19,612 bases of DNA from Gallionella sp. (GTDB taxonomy: Bacteria; Pseudomonadota; Gammaproteobacteria; Burkholderiales; Gallionellaceae). The stretch lies in assembly GCA_004298605.1 (NCBI GenBank), contig SCPW01000358.1:1-19612 (forward strand), written 5' to 3'. Below, one piece after another: positions 1 to 7,579 of the stretch. The position numbers and the translations under genes were made by a program. The notes beneath the pieces were generated by a model. That model was not told the DNA's origin and did no database searches. It was given only the letters and a program-made list of their open reading frames with translations. The first letter of the stretch is position 1. Every line of letters begins with the position of its first letter.

Positions 1-786
1 GCCGCCTTCGCCGCGCACCCCTTCGGTAATCAGCACCCCCGCGCCATACACGCCGGTGGGGTGGAACTGGAAAAACTCCATGTCCTCCAGCGGAATCCCG
101 GCGCGCGCTGCCATCCCCAGCCCGTCGCCGGTGTTGATGTAGGCGTTGGTGCTGGATTGGAAAATCCGCCCCGCACCGCCGGTGGCGAACAGCGTGGCGC
201 GCGCCTGAAAAATCATCACCTCGCCGGTTTCGATTTCCATCGCGGTCACGCCCAGCACATCGCCGTCTGAATCGCGGATCAGGTCGAGCGCCATCCACTC
301 GACGAAGAAATGTGTGTTGGCTTTCACGTTCTGCTGGTACAGCGTGTGCAGCAAGGCGTGGCCGGTGCGGTCGGCCGCCGCGCAGGCGCGCTGCACCGGG
401 TTCTTGCCGTAATCCTGCATGTGCCCGCCGAACGGGCGCTGGTAAATCTTGCCGCTGTCGAGCCGGTCGAACGGCATCCCGAAATGCTCCAGCTCGTACA
501 CCACTTCCGGCGCGGCGCGGCACATGAATTCGATCGCATCCTGGTCACCCAGGTAATCCGAGCCTTTCACCGTGTCGTACATATGCCAGTGCCAGTTGTC
601 CTCGTTGAGGTTGCCCAGCGAGGCGGCGATCCCGCCCTGCGCCGCAACGGTGTGCGAACGGGTCGGAAACACCTTGGACAGCACCGCCACTTTCAAACCG
701 GCCTGCGCCAACTGCAACGCCGCGCGCATCCCGGAACCGCCCGCGCCGACCACCACCACATCAAACGTTCGTTTTGCCACCGCCAT
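1..786 (-). CDS. sdhA: Succinate dehydrogenase flavoprotein subunit, N-terminal part
   Basis: Catalytic FAD subunit of respiratory complex II, oxidising succinate to fumarate at the cytoplasmic face of the inner membrane. The reverse strand reads in frame from ATG at 786 to the window edge and gives 262 residues, somewhat under half of a usual SdhA of about 590. Visible are the dinucleotide-binding motif [10 protein letters not shown] (residues 11-20), the [10 protein letters not shown] motif whose His45 is the covalent FAD attachment site in the family, and MGGHMQD-like substrate-side sequence further on (read as [12 protein letters not shown]). The start codon shares one base with the sdhD stop (TAATG), so translation is probably coupled. 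The rest of sdhA and presumably sdhB lie outside the window. Identification is secure. Confidence 0.97.
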   Translation of the reverse strand, partial: MAVAKRTFDVVVVGAGGSGMRAALQLAQAGLKVAVLSKVFPTRSHTVAAQGGIAASLGNLNEDNWHWHMYDTVKGSDYLGDQDAIEFMCRAAPEVVYELEHFGMPFDRLDSGKIYQRPFGGHMQDYGKNPVQRACAAADRTGHALLHTLYQQNVKANTHFFVEWMALDLIRDSDGDVLGVTAMEIETGEVMIFQARATLFATGGAGRIFQSSTNAYINTGDGLGMAARAGIPLEDMEFFQFHPTGVYGAGVLITEGVRGEGG

Positions 787-1133
787 TACATTCCCCACAA
801 AATTTGCACTGCCCAGATGCCATACAGCAGCAATGCCAGAATCACCAGCACATGAAGCACCAGCCGCACACTGGCCGACTTAACGTAGTCCATCACGATG
901 TCGCGCACACCGATCCAGGCGTGATAAAAAAAGCACATCAGGAACAGCAAGGTAAACGTGCGCACCGTCTGGCTGGAAAACAAACCCGTCCAGACATCGT
1001 AATTCAGGCGCGGCTGCAACAGCAGATAGCCGACCATGACCGCGACATACAGCACCATCACCACCGCGCTGATGCGCTGGATCAACCAATCGCGCAAACC
1101 GTAATGCGCGCCGACCACCACGCGGTTCACCAT
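786..1133 (-). CDS. sdhD: Succinate dehydrogenase membrane anchor subunit SdhD
   Basis: Small membrane subunit of complex II that, with SdhC, holds heme b and the quinone site. The 115-residue product has three hydrophobic segments (about residues 20-40, 58-78, 90-112). The segment [17 protein letters not shown] carries the conserved heme-ligand His (about residue 71) and the Asp-Tyr pair near the quinone pocket. The ATG at 1133 lies inside the end of sdhC (7-base overlap), with GGGAG as ribosome binding site about 9 bases upstream, and the stop overlaps the sdhA start by one base. Length and position between sdhC and sdhA fit the family well. Confidence 0.95.
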   Translation of the reverse strand: MVNRVVVGAHYGLRDWLIQRISAVVMVLYVAVMVGYLLLQPRLNYDVWTGLFSSQTVRTFTLLFLMCFFYHAWIGVRDIVMDYVKSASVRLVLHVLVILALLLYGIWAVQILWGM

Positions 1134-1501
1134 AGCTTCACTCCCAGAAAAACGGTCAGCGCCAGGCTCACCGCCAGCACCACCTTGCTGCTGTTGCGCG
1201 CCTGCGCCAGATTGCGCACATAGTGCAGATCAATCGCCAGAAAGCGCAGCCCCGCGCAAATGTGGTGCAGCGCCGCCCACAGCAAACCCAGCAACGCCAG
1301 CTTGACCAGCGGGTGGGACAGCACGGTCTGCAACTGCGTAAACGTCTCGATGGAACGCAGACTGTATTGCAGCATCAGCAACAGCAGCGGCAGCGCCAGA
1401 AACACCAGCAGGCCGCTGATGCGGTGCAGGATGGATACGATACCGGGGAGCGGCAATTTGATTTTGAGCAGGGCGAGGTGTTTGGGGCGGTTTTTATTCA
1501 T
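1127..1501 (-). CDS. sdhC: Succinate dehydrogenase cytochrome b556 subunit SdhC
   Basis: First gene of the sdhCDA(B) operon; encodes the cytochrome b anchor subunit of complex II. Signature sequences are [12 protein letters not shown] (first membrane helix, quinone-site Ser and Arg) and [13 protein letters not shown], in which the second His is the expected heme b ligand. Three hydrophobic helices are apparent. I chose ATG 1501, giving 124 residues; a TTG two codons upstream (1507) is possible but has no better ribosome binding site. The ribosome site is weak (AGAG about 9 bases upstream), and a REPIN-like repeat begins only 11 bases beyond the start codon, so the operon promoter must lie within or beyond that repeat. 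Confidence 0.95.
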   Translation of the reverse strand: MNKNRPKHLALLKIKLPLPGIVSILHRISGLLVFLALPLLLLMLQYSLRSIETFTQLQTVLSHPLVKLALLGLLWAALHHICAGLRFLAIDLHYVRNLAQARNSSKVVLAVSLALTVFLGVKLW

Positions 1502-1512
1502 TCGCAATCTCT

Positions 1513-1584
1513 GTAGGGGCGCGATTCATCGCGCCCTTTGTCCGATATATGGATAAATCAGGGCGCGATGAATCGCGCCCCTAC
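1513..1584. repeat. REPIN-like inverted pair of GTAG-headed palindromes
   Basis: Two 24-base units, 1513-1536 and 1561-1584, are perfect inverse complements, separated by 24 bases. Each unit starts with the tetranucleotide GTAG on its outer edge and is itself a palindrome (GGGCGCGAT/ATCGCGCCC around two bases). A GTAG head plus palindrome, paired in inverse orientation, is the architecture of REPINs, which are mobilised in trans by RAYT (TnpA-REP) transposases. The element occupies almost half of the 164-bp gap between divergent sdhC and mdh. No RAYT gene is in the window. Confidence 0.8.
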
Positions 1585-1607
1585 GGCCATAATCCTACAC
1601 CTTTTGC

Positions 1608-1637
1608 CCGACAAAAAAACGGTGAATTGATTATGAT
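1608..1637 (+). promoter_or_regulatory. Possible sigma70 promoter for mdh
   Basis: CCGACA (1608-1613, four of six matches to the -35 consensus) and TATGAT (1632-1637) are separated by 18 bases, giving a start of transcription near 1644 and a short leader before the mdh ribosome binding site AAGGAGA at 1654-1660. The -35 match is weak, so this is tentative. Confidence 0.3.
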
Positions 1638-1665
1638 GCACGTCATCCCACCCAAGGAGAATTCC

Positions 1666-2652
1666 ATGAAAGCACCCGTCCGAATCACCGTCACCGGCGC
1701 CGCCGGGCAAATCGGCTACGCCACCCTGTTCCGCATCGCCAATGGCGACATGCTGGGGCGCGAGCAACCGATCATTTTGCAGTTGCTGGACTTGCCGCAG
1801 GCGCAGCAAATGTTGCGCGGCGTGATGATGGAACTGGAAGATTGCGCCTTCCCGCTGCTGCAACAAGTCATCATCACCGACGACCCAAAAGTCGCGTTCA
1901 AGGATACCGAGATCGCCCTGTTAATCGGCGCGCGCCCGCGCGGCAAAGGCATGGAACGCAAAGACTTGATCGAAGCCAACGGCGCGATTTTTTCCGCGCA
2001 GGGCAAGCTGCTCAACGACTACGCGGCGCGCCACGTCAAAGTGCTGGTGGTGGGCAACCCGGCCAACACCAACGCGCTGATCGCGATGAAAAACGCCCCC
2101 GACCTCGACCCGCGCAACTTCAGCGCGATGATGCGCCTCGACCACAACCGCGCCATCGCCCAAGTCGCGCAAAAACTGTTCCAGCCGATCCGCGACATCA
2201 AGAAAATGGTCGTGTGGGGCAACCACTCCGGCACGCAATACCCCGACCTCGACCACGCCGAAATCCGTGGCCGGATGGTGCGCGATATTTTGCCGGACCA
2301 AAACTGGGTGGAAAACGAATTCATCCCTACCGTGCAAAAACGCGGCGCCGCCGTCATCGAAGCGCGCGGCCTGTCCAGCGCCGCCAGCGCGGCCAATGCC
2401 GCCGTGTCGCACATCCACGACTGGATGCTCAGTTCGCACCACAACGATTGGGTGACGATGAGCGTGCCGTCCGACGGCAGCTACGGCATTCCGGAGGGCG
2501 TGATTTATGGCTTTCCCGTCACGTGCAGGCACGGCCATTTCCACATCGTGCAGGGGCTGCCGGTCAGCGAGCTGGGGCGCAGGCATATGGAAGATAGCTA
2601 CCGCGAACTGGTCGAGGAACGCGATCATGTGAAGCACCTGTTGGGGCAATAA
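1666..2652 (+). CDS. mdh: Malate dehydrogenase (NAD-dependent)
   Basis: Cytoplasmic TCA-cycle enzyme converting malate and NAD+ to oxaloacetate and NADH; next step but one after the divergently encoded succinate dehydrogenase. The product is 328 residues, the usual length of the bacterial type related to cytosolic MDH. Visible are the NAD-binding motif TGAAGQIGY near the N-terminus, the mobile-loop segment [15 protein letters not shown] with substrate-binding arginines, [17 protein letters not shown], and [11 protein letters not shown] containing the catalytic His. The start ATG 1666 has an excellent ribosome binding site (AAGGAGA, 5 bases away); the frame stays open upstream to 1549, but that stretch runs through the repeat and has no such site. 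Confidence 0.97.
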   Translation: MKAPVRITVTGAAGQIGYATLFRIANGDMLGREQPIILQLLDLPQAQQMLRGVMMELEDCAFPLLQQVIITDDPKVAFKDTEIALLIGARPRGKGMERKDLIEANGAIFSAQGKLLNDYAARHVKVLVVGNPANTNALIAMKNAPDLDPRNFSAMMRLDHNRAIAQVAQKLFQPIRDIKKMVVWGNHSGTQYPDLDHAEIRGRMVRDILPDQNWVENEFIPTVQKRGAAVIEARGLSSAASAANAAVSHIHDWMLSSHHNDWVTMSVPSDGSYGIPEGVIYGFPVTCRHGHFHIVQGLPVSELGRRHMEDSYRELVEERDHVKHLLGQ

Positions 2653-2698
2653 CGCAAAAACCAGTATCCCGACACTGCGGGAAGGACACCCGGAAATA

Positions 2699-3454
2699 AT
2701 GACTACGCCCATCGACATTTCCGAACAATCCGGCGTGCGCTACCTGCACTTCGGTTCATCGTGGGTGCAAGGCGCGATGCGCATTGCCCGCCCGTGGTCG
2801 CTGGAACTGGAATACACCCGCGAGATGATGGCCGGTTTGATGCTCCGCGATAACGCGCACTGGCCGCGAAAAGTTTTGCTGATCGGTCTGGGCGCGGCCT
2901 CGTTGACCAAATTTCTGTACCGCCACCGCCCGCTGGCACACCTCACGATAGTAGAAATCGAACCCGATGTGATCGCCGCCGCGCGGCAATTTTTCAAGCT
3001 TCCGGAAGACGCGAAGCGCATCAATATGGTTGTCGGCGACGGCGCGGAATACGTGCTCGATAGCAACAAGAAATTCGATTTGATTCTCGTGGATGGCTTC
3101 GACCAACAGGCGCGCGCCGGCGCTCTGGATACCCTGCCGTTTTATCGGGCGTGCCGCGCCCGTTTGGGCGATAGCGGCGTGCTGGCAGCCAATCTGCTCG
3201 GGCGCAGCCGCGGTTTCAAGAATAGTCTGGCGCGCATCCGCGAGGCATTCGAAGACCGCGCGCTGGTATTCCCTTCGTGCGAAAGCGGCAATGCCATCGC
3301 CTTCGCGGCGGCGGGCGATCCCGTTGAAATATCTTTCGATGACCTGAAAGAAAATGCCCTGGTATTGAAAGAGGAAACGGGCCTGAATTTATTGCCTGCG
3401 CTGGCACGGCTCGCGCAGGCCAAAACCTGCCCGAACGATACGCTGATCCTGTAG
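2699..3454 (+). CDS. Spermidine-synthase-fold protein (PABS/methyltransferase-like)
   Basis: A 251-residue Rossmann-fold protein of the spermidine/spermine synthase superfamily. The co-substrate motif is LLIGLGAASLTKFL (residues 60-73), followed by the acidic strand end TIVEIEPDV (83-91), GDGAEYVLD (113-121) and DLILVDGFDQQ (127-137). In true spermidine synthases the last motif is typically VDSxDP with a catalytic Asp; here it reads VDGFDQ, so aminopropyl transfer is not assured and the substrate is unknown. It starts 46 bases after mdh, with GAAGGA about 12 bases upstream, and may be cotranscribed with it. The stop codon TAG is part of the GTAG head of a palindrome at 3451. Fold assignment is firm, function is not. 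Confidence 0.8.
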   Translation: MTTPIDISEQSGVRYLHFGSSWVQGAMRIARPWSLELEYTREMMAGLMLRDNAHWPRKVLLIGLGAASLTKFLYRHRPLAHLTIVEIEPDVIAAARQFFKLPEDAKRINMVVGDGAEYVLDSNKKFDLILVDGFDQQARAGALDTLPFYRACRARLGDSGVLAANLLGRSRGFKNSLARIREAFEDRALVFPSCESGNAIAFAAAGDPVEISFDDLKENALVLKEETGLNLLPALARLAQAKTCPNDTLIL

Positions 3455-3485
3455 GCTGCCGGCAGCCAGCCGGGCTAAAACCCGG
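3451..3485. repeat. GTAG-headed palindrome followed by a second hairpin
   Basis: GTAG (3451-3454) runs into the perfect palindrome GGCTGCCGGCAGCC (3454-3467), like a single REP unit. It is followed by CCGGG-ctaaaa-CCCGG (3470-3485), a 5-bp stem. It overlaps the stop codon of the upstream gene. The hairpins may end transcription, but no clear T-run follows. Confidence 0.45.
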
Positions 3486-3575
3486 TTGCGTGTTATTCGG
3501 GAAATGGGGATGCCCGCGCGGATTAACGGTACGATGGGAATGCAGTAATTCTTTAACTCAAGTAAAGGAGCTACC

Positions 3576-4142
3576 ATGGGCACGCTGATTTTTATGGGTA
3601 TCGCCGCCGTCCTGCTGATCTACGGCATCAGCCTGTACAACCACCTGGTCAACGTCAAACATGCGGTCTCCAAGGCGTGGGCGAACATCGATGTGTTGCT
3701 CAAGCAGCGCCACGACGAGTTGCCCAAGCTGGTCGAAGTGTGCAAGCAGTACAAGCAGTTCGAGCGGGAGACGCTGCAAAGCGTCGTCGCCGCGCGCTCG
3801 CAGGTGCAATCCGCGCGCGAACATCAGGACATCCCCGCGCTGGGCCAGGCGGAAGGCATGCTGCGCGCCGGGTTGGGCAGCATTTTTGCGGTGGCGGAAG
3901 CTTACCCGGAACTGAAAGCCAACGAGAATTTCATGCAACTGCAAACCCGCATCACCTCGCTGGAGAACGGCATCGCAGACCGCCGCGAGCTGTACAACGA
4001 ATCGGTGAACATCAACAACGTGCAGATCGAAGTATTCCCCGCCAGCATCATTGCCAAGACGTTCAACTTCGGCGAAAAGCCGCTGCTGGAATTTTCCACC
4101 GCCGAGAAGGCGGACGTGGACGTGAAGCAACTGTTCGGCTGA
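3576..4142 (+). CDS. lemA: LemA family protein
   Basis: A 188-residue LemA protein: one N-terminal membrane helix (about residues 3-20), then an all-helical soluble domain. Typical family features are NHLVNVKHAVSKAWANIDV, KQRHDELPKLVEVCKQY, the segment AVAEAYPELKANENFMQLQ and the later ENGIADRRELYNESVN. LemA proteins are membrane-anchored and of unclear function, often encoded with a protease or GIDE-type membrane protein; that is the case here. The ribosome binding site AAAGGAG lies about 6 bases before ATG 3576. The next gene starts 5 bases after the stop, so the two form an operon. Confidence 0.95.
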   Translation: MGTLIFMGIAAVLLIYGISLYNHLVNVKHAVSKAWANIDVLLKQRHDELPKLVEVCKQYKQFERETLQSVVAARSQVQSAREHQDIPALGQAEGMLRAGLGSIFAVAEAYPELKANENFMQLQTRITSLENGIADRRELYNESVNINNVQIEVFPASIIAKTFNFGEKPLLEFSTAEKADVDVKQLFG

Positions 4143-4147
4143 CGGGC

Positions 4148-5050
4148 ATGCTGGTCTCGCTGCGCCGCGAATACGCGCAACTGGTCACTTCCGGCGCGCA
4201 ATTGCTGTTGCTGTTCGCCGCGTTCCAAATGGAGTCGCGCGAGGGTTGGCTGATATGCCTTTCAATCATGGCCGCCACCAGCATCCCGGCCTGGCTGTCG
4301 GCGCTGAAACGGCTGCGCGCGATACGCGACACGCCCACTTCAAAAATCGCATCCGCCGCGCAAGGCTATGTGGAACTGTCCGGCTACGGCCAGCCGTTTT
4401 GCGAGCCTCTCCTGCTGGGAAAGCTCAGCCGGCTTCCCTGCCTGTGGTACCGCTATGAAATCGAACGGCGGAACTCGGAAAAAGATTGGAAAACAGAGGA
4501 GAGCGGCGAGAGCGGCGATTCTTTCGTGCTGCGCGACGATACCGGCGAATGCGTGGTCGACCCGGAACAGGCCGAGATCAGCACCCGCCACCGCGACCGG
4601 TGGCAACAAGGCGATTACCGCTACACCGAGTGGAAATTGCTCGAGCGTGACAGCCTCTACGTCATCGGGCAATTCCGCACGCAAGGCGGCAGCAACCTGG
4701 AATTCGACACCCGCGCGGAACTCAACGCATTGCTGGCCGAATGGAAGAAAAACATGCCCGCGCTGCATGCGCGCTTCGACCTGGACAACAACGGCGAGCT
4801 GGATATGGGCGAGTGGATGCTGGCGCGCCAGGCCGCCAGGCGCGAAGTGGCAAAGAACCTGCGCGAAGCCCGGGCGCAGCCGGATATCCACATCATCGGC
4901 CAACCGCGCGACGGCAAATTATTCCTGATCAGCAACCTCACGCCGGACAAATTGTCGCGCCGCTACCTGTTCTGGACCTGGGCGCATCTGGTAATTTTTT
5001 TCGGCGCGCTGGCTGGAATCGGCTGGCTGCTGCGAAGCGGCGATTTCTGA
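4148..5050 (+). CDS. GIDE-domain membrane protein with an EF-hand
   Basis: A 300-residue membrane protein just downstream of lemA. Two hydrophobic stretches lie near the N-terminus (about 15-27 and 34-52) and one at the C-terminus (about 274-295). The middle, about 70-180, matches the GIDE domain known from mitochondrial E3 ligase MUL1/GIDE and its prokaryotic relatives: GYVELSGYGQPF, LWYRYEIERR, SFVLRDDTGECVVDPEQA and YRYTEWKLLERDSLYVIGQF. No RING domain is present, so it is not a ubiquitin ligase. Residues 211-222 (DLDNNGELDMGE) form a complete canonical EF-hand loop (D211, D213, N215, E217, D219, E222), predicting calcium binding. Start ATG 4148 follows the lemA stop by 5 bases; the frame is open further upstream but only inside lemA. 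Confidence 0.85.
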   Translation: MLVSLRREYAQLVTSGAQLLLLFAAFQMESREGWLICLSIMAATSIPAWLSALKRLRAIRDTPTSKIASAAQGYVELSGYGQPFCEPLLLGKLSRLPCLWYRYEIERRNSEKDWKTEESGESGDSFVLRDDTGECVVDPEQAEISTRHRDRWQQGDYRYTEWKLLERDSLYVIGQFRTQGGSNLEFDTRAELNALLAEWKKNMPALHARFDLDNNGELDMGEWMLARQAARREVAKNLREARAQPDIHIIGQPRDGKLFLISNLTPDKLSRRYLFWTWAHLVIFFGALAGIGWLLRSGDF

Positions 5051-5060
5051 TTTTCCTGCG

Positions 5061-5073
5061 CGCGCTATGCGCG
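5061..5073. terminator. Weak hairpin between two convergent genes
   Basis: CGCGC-TAT-GCGCG (5061-5073) sits where the GIDE-domain gene (ending 5050) and the GH13 gene (ending 5065 on the other strand) meet. A 5-bp GC stem without a proper T-run on either side is a poor intrinsic terminator, so this is only a candidate. Confidence 0.2.
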
Positions 5074-6417
5074 GTTAAATTTCAGGATAGCTCCGCTATA
5101 AGGCTGCAACCCGAAGTGGTTTTGGCGCCCTTCTTTGACATCTGCATATCCGGCCAGCAGCATCGCATCTTGAACTGCCGGGCAGGGAATCTGTTTCTGG
5201 CGGGGGCCGCAGTTGATTGCGACCATTATCATCGAATCTCCTTTCGAATAGCGATAGGTCAAAACATGCCCCTCCAGAAGTGCTATCGCGCGGGGCTCCG
5301 AGGTGAATAATTCAATGTTGTCATTCCGGATATGGATAAGTTTTTTTACCCATGCGGCCATATCTTCCCCGGCTTCCCACGCCATGGGTTCACGAAAGTA
5401 ACGATCCCTTTCGTATCGGCCTGCAGGAAAATTTTCTGTCTGCGATTGCCCCCGTTCGCTGCCGTAATAGATGATGGGAGGATAGGGCAAGCTGAGTTGC
5501 AGAAGATAACCCAGCGCCAGCGCGTTCCGGTTTTTGCGCGAGATAAAACCGGCTCTTTCCATGTCGTGGTTATCCAGGAAGGTCGGCAGTAAATAACCAT
5601 TTTTACGCGACGCCTGTTGCGACCGGATCAGGTGCGTGATCGCATCGGTCGCGGGCTGCCCGGGCTGTGCCAGAAATTGCCGCAGCGCCAGGCTCAGCGG
5701 AATGTTCAATTCGCCATGCAGGTAACGGGAGAGGGTTCCGATTTCCCCCGATTCGTGCCAGTTCTCGCCCAGCAAAAACACCTGCGGGTGGCGCGCGCGC
5801 AAAAAGCCGGTCAACTGTTCCCAGAATGCTGCCGAAGGGCGTTTCGCATGGTCGAACCGTATGCCGTCAAAGCCAAATCTCAGCCAGTGGTCGAGCATGT
5901 TTTTCAGGAACTCGATTACATCGGGAAATTCCAGGTTCAGTTCCGGCAAATTACGGTCGCCGTAAAATCCTTTAAACCCGCCCGCCCGGTCGTAATGGAA
6001 CCAGCCCCGGAAGGGTGAGCACGCATTGTCGAGCGCCTGCCGGGCAGGGTCGGCGCCGATATGGCAATGGGTGAACGGCAGATCCAGCACCACGCGCATG
6101 TCGCGTTGGTGGGCGGCATCAATCAACTGTTCGAGTTGTTGCGGGCTGCCGAAACACGGGTCGATTTTCAGAAAGTCGGTAGTCCAGTAGCCGTGATATT
6201 TGCTGCCTTTAAAAAATGGCGTCAGCAGCAGGGCGCCGATGCCCAAGCCATGCAGGTAATCCAGGGATTGAATAACGCCATCCAGATTACCGCCCATCCG
6301 GTGGCGCAATTCCTGTGGGTAATGTGGCCCTTTGGAGTATTGGAAGCAATTTTTACCGGTGGCAAAACGGTCGATCACGATGTGATAAAAAGTCGATCGG
6401 CTCGCCCAGTGCAACAT
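5065..6417 (-). CDS. GH13 alpha-amylase-family glycoside hydrolase
   Basis: Predicted to hydrolyse (or transfer) alpha-glucosidic bonds in maltodextrins or related glucans. From ATG 6417 the product is 450 residues with no signal peptide, so probably cytoplasmic. Using that numbering, GH13 region I reads VVLDLPFTHCH (about 109-119), region II GFDGIRFDHAKR with nucleophile Asp189, region III FLLGENW with acid/base Glu218, and region IV FLDNHD ending at Asp285. The start FYHIVIDRF and GGNLDGVIQSLDYLHGLGI resemble cyclomaltodextrinases/neopullulanases without their N-terminal domain. Region I has Thr where most members have Asn (DxxxNH), which may alter calcium binding. An in-frame ATG at 6465 would add 16 residues overlapping the kinase gene; I prefer 6417, one base after the kinase stop (TAACATG). 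Last gene of the long operon. Confidence 0.85.
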   Translation of the reverse strand: MLHWASRSTFYHIVIDRFATGKNCFQYSKGPHYPQELRHRMGGNLDGVIQSLDYLHGLGIGALLLTPFFKGSKYHGYWTTDFLKIDPCFGSPQQLEQLIDAAHQRDMRVVLDLPFTHCHIGADPARQALDNACSPFRGWFHYDRAGGFKGFYGDRNLPELNLEFPDVIEFLKNMLDHWLRFGFDGIRFDHAKRPSAAFWEQLTGFLRARHPQVFLLGENWHESGEIGTLSRYLHGELNIPLSLALRQFLAQPGQPATDAITHLIRSQQASRKNGYLLPTFLDNHDMERAGFISRKNRNALALGYLLQLSLPYPPIIYYGSERGQSQTENFPAGRYERDRYFREPMAWEAGEDMAAWVKKLIHIRNDNIELFTSEPRAIALLEGHVLTYRYSKGDSMIMVAINCGPRQKQIPCPAVQDAMLLAGYADVKEGRQNHFGLQPYSGAILKFNRA

Positions 6418-6418
6418 G

Positions 6419-7522
6419 TTATGGCGCCGTGCCCCGGCAAATGGATAACGCCAGTTCGCCGCCATGGCGCCGCAACCATTGCAGGCACAGGATGTCTTCC
6501 TTTACGAACCCCAGGCGGGGATCGACGCCGCCATGTGCAAGCCTCAGTTTACGGTGGATGGCAGCAAGGTATCCCAGGCGCATGAACGGGATCAGCAGTT
6601 CCTGCCAGCCGTCGGGCATGGCCGCCTGCGACCGGATAGACGACAACAACACGGTCGCACTGCGTGCCACTTCACCGGGAAGTTTACGGTAATCGACACA
6701 AAATGTGGCGCACAGCCAGGCCGTATCCTGCAACGGAAAGCCATCGCTTATCGAATCGAAGTCGAAGATTATGCTGACGCTGTCGTCATGGGCAAAACCG
6801 AAATTGGATGGGGACAATTCCTGGTGGATCAGGCAGCGGCTCCAGCACTCGATGCGCCGCTTGTGCTGGTCGAGGCCTTCGCGCAAATCTGCGACCTCCT
6901 GTTCCAGAAACGCCAGGTTGAGATTGAGCATGGCACTGGCGGCGCATCCGCCGGCGCGCGATTTAATAAATGCGTTGAACGCGCTGAATGTAAAGTCTTC
7001 CGCCAGTTGCAACCGCCCATCCGCAGCCCGCGATAACCGGTGGTGCGCTGGCGGCAATGCGGCGGGATTGATGGCGGGCAGTGCCTGTTGCAACTGCCCA
7101 TAACGTTTACCCACCTGAACGAGCTGTTGCCCGCTGCCGCGATACCGTTGCGCCTCCACCCACCGGTAGCAGGTAAGCAGGGCGCCGTCATCCCACAACA
7201 CCCCCCATGGCTGGCATCGGGCATGGCCGGGTTCGGCAGTGGGCGCCAATAACCGGGGAACAAAGGGAAACGCGGGATCGTGGTACAGGTAATCCAGAAT
7301 GGTTTTTTCTGCCAGCTTGCCCGCGATGCCGCCGCTGCCCGGCTTCGACAGTTTAACCGCCATCTGGTCATAAGGAGCCGGGGCGCGGCACTTCAGGCGA
7401 TAAACGCGGTTGTTGCCGTCGTGTACCTGTTCGATCTGCCCCACTTCATCGAGCGGGTAGGCGCTTATCAGGGATCGCCGCAGCTTGCCTTCCAGTGCGG
7501 CATCCCGCAAATGGCCCGCCAT
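6419..7522 (-). CDS. APH-fold phosphotransferase-like protein with altered catalytic loop
   Basis: A 367-residue protein of the aminoglycoside phosphotransferase/choline kinase-like fold. Numbering from ATG 7522: a lysine in MAVKLSKPG (K57) fits the nucleotide-binding Lys, LIHQELSPSNFGF (232-244) is the catalytic loop, and IFDFDSISDGFPLQD (about 252-266) is the metal-binding DxD segment. The catalytic loop normally reads HxDxxxxN; here it is H233-Q-E235-L-S-P-S-N240, with Glu for Asp, so activity is uncertain. The downstream GH13 gene starts one base after its stop, suggesting coupling; a sugar or glucan-derived substrate is plausible (compare maltokinases) but unproven. A TTG at 7549 would extend it by 9 residues; neither start has a strong ribosome binding site. 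Confidence 0.7.
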   Translation of the reverse strand: MAGHLRDAALEGKLRRSLISAYPLDEVGQIEQVHDGNNRVYRLKCRAPAPYDQMAVKLSKPGSGGIAGKLAEKTILDYLYHDPAFPFVPRLLAPTAEPGHARCQPWGVLWDDGALLTCYRWVEAQRYRGSGQQLVQVGKRYGQLQQALPAINPAALPPAHHRLSRAADGRLQLAEDFTFSAFNAFIKSRAGGCAASAMLNLNLAFLEQEVADLREGLDQHKRRIECWSRCLIHQELSPSNFGFAHDDSVSIIFDFDSISDGFPLQDTAWLCATFCVDYRKLPGEVARSATVLLSSIRSQAAMPDGWQELLIPFMRLGYLAAIHRKLRLAHGGVDPRLGFVKEDILCLQWLRRHGGELALSICRGTAP

Positions 7523-7579
7523 TATGAAACCGGTGATTCTTTCCGCCAACAGCCTGCCGGGCTTGAGGGAAATCGCGTT

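Noticed and set aside
1921..2718. 265-codon open frame antisense to mdh
   Set aside because: Shadow of mdh; composition is His/Val/Ala-rich as expected for reverse reading of GC-rich codons.
3677..4147. Upstream extension of the GIDE-domain frame through lemA
   Set aside because: The extension is a shadow of lemA in another frame (Arg/Ala-rich, no motifs); the start at 4148 fits the operon spacing.
6418..6465. Longer start for the GH13 gene at 6465
   Set aside because: It would overlap the kinase-like gene by 47 bases without a ribosome binding site, and family similarity begins after the ATG at 6417.
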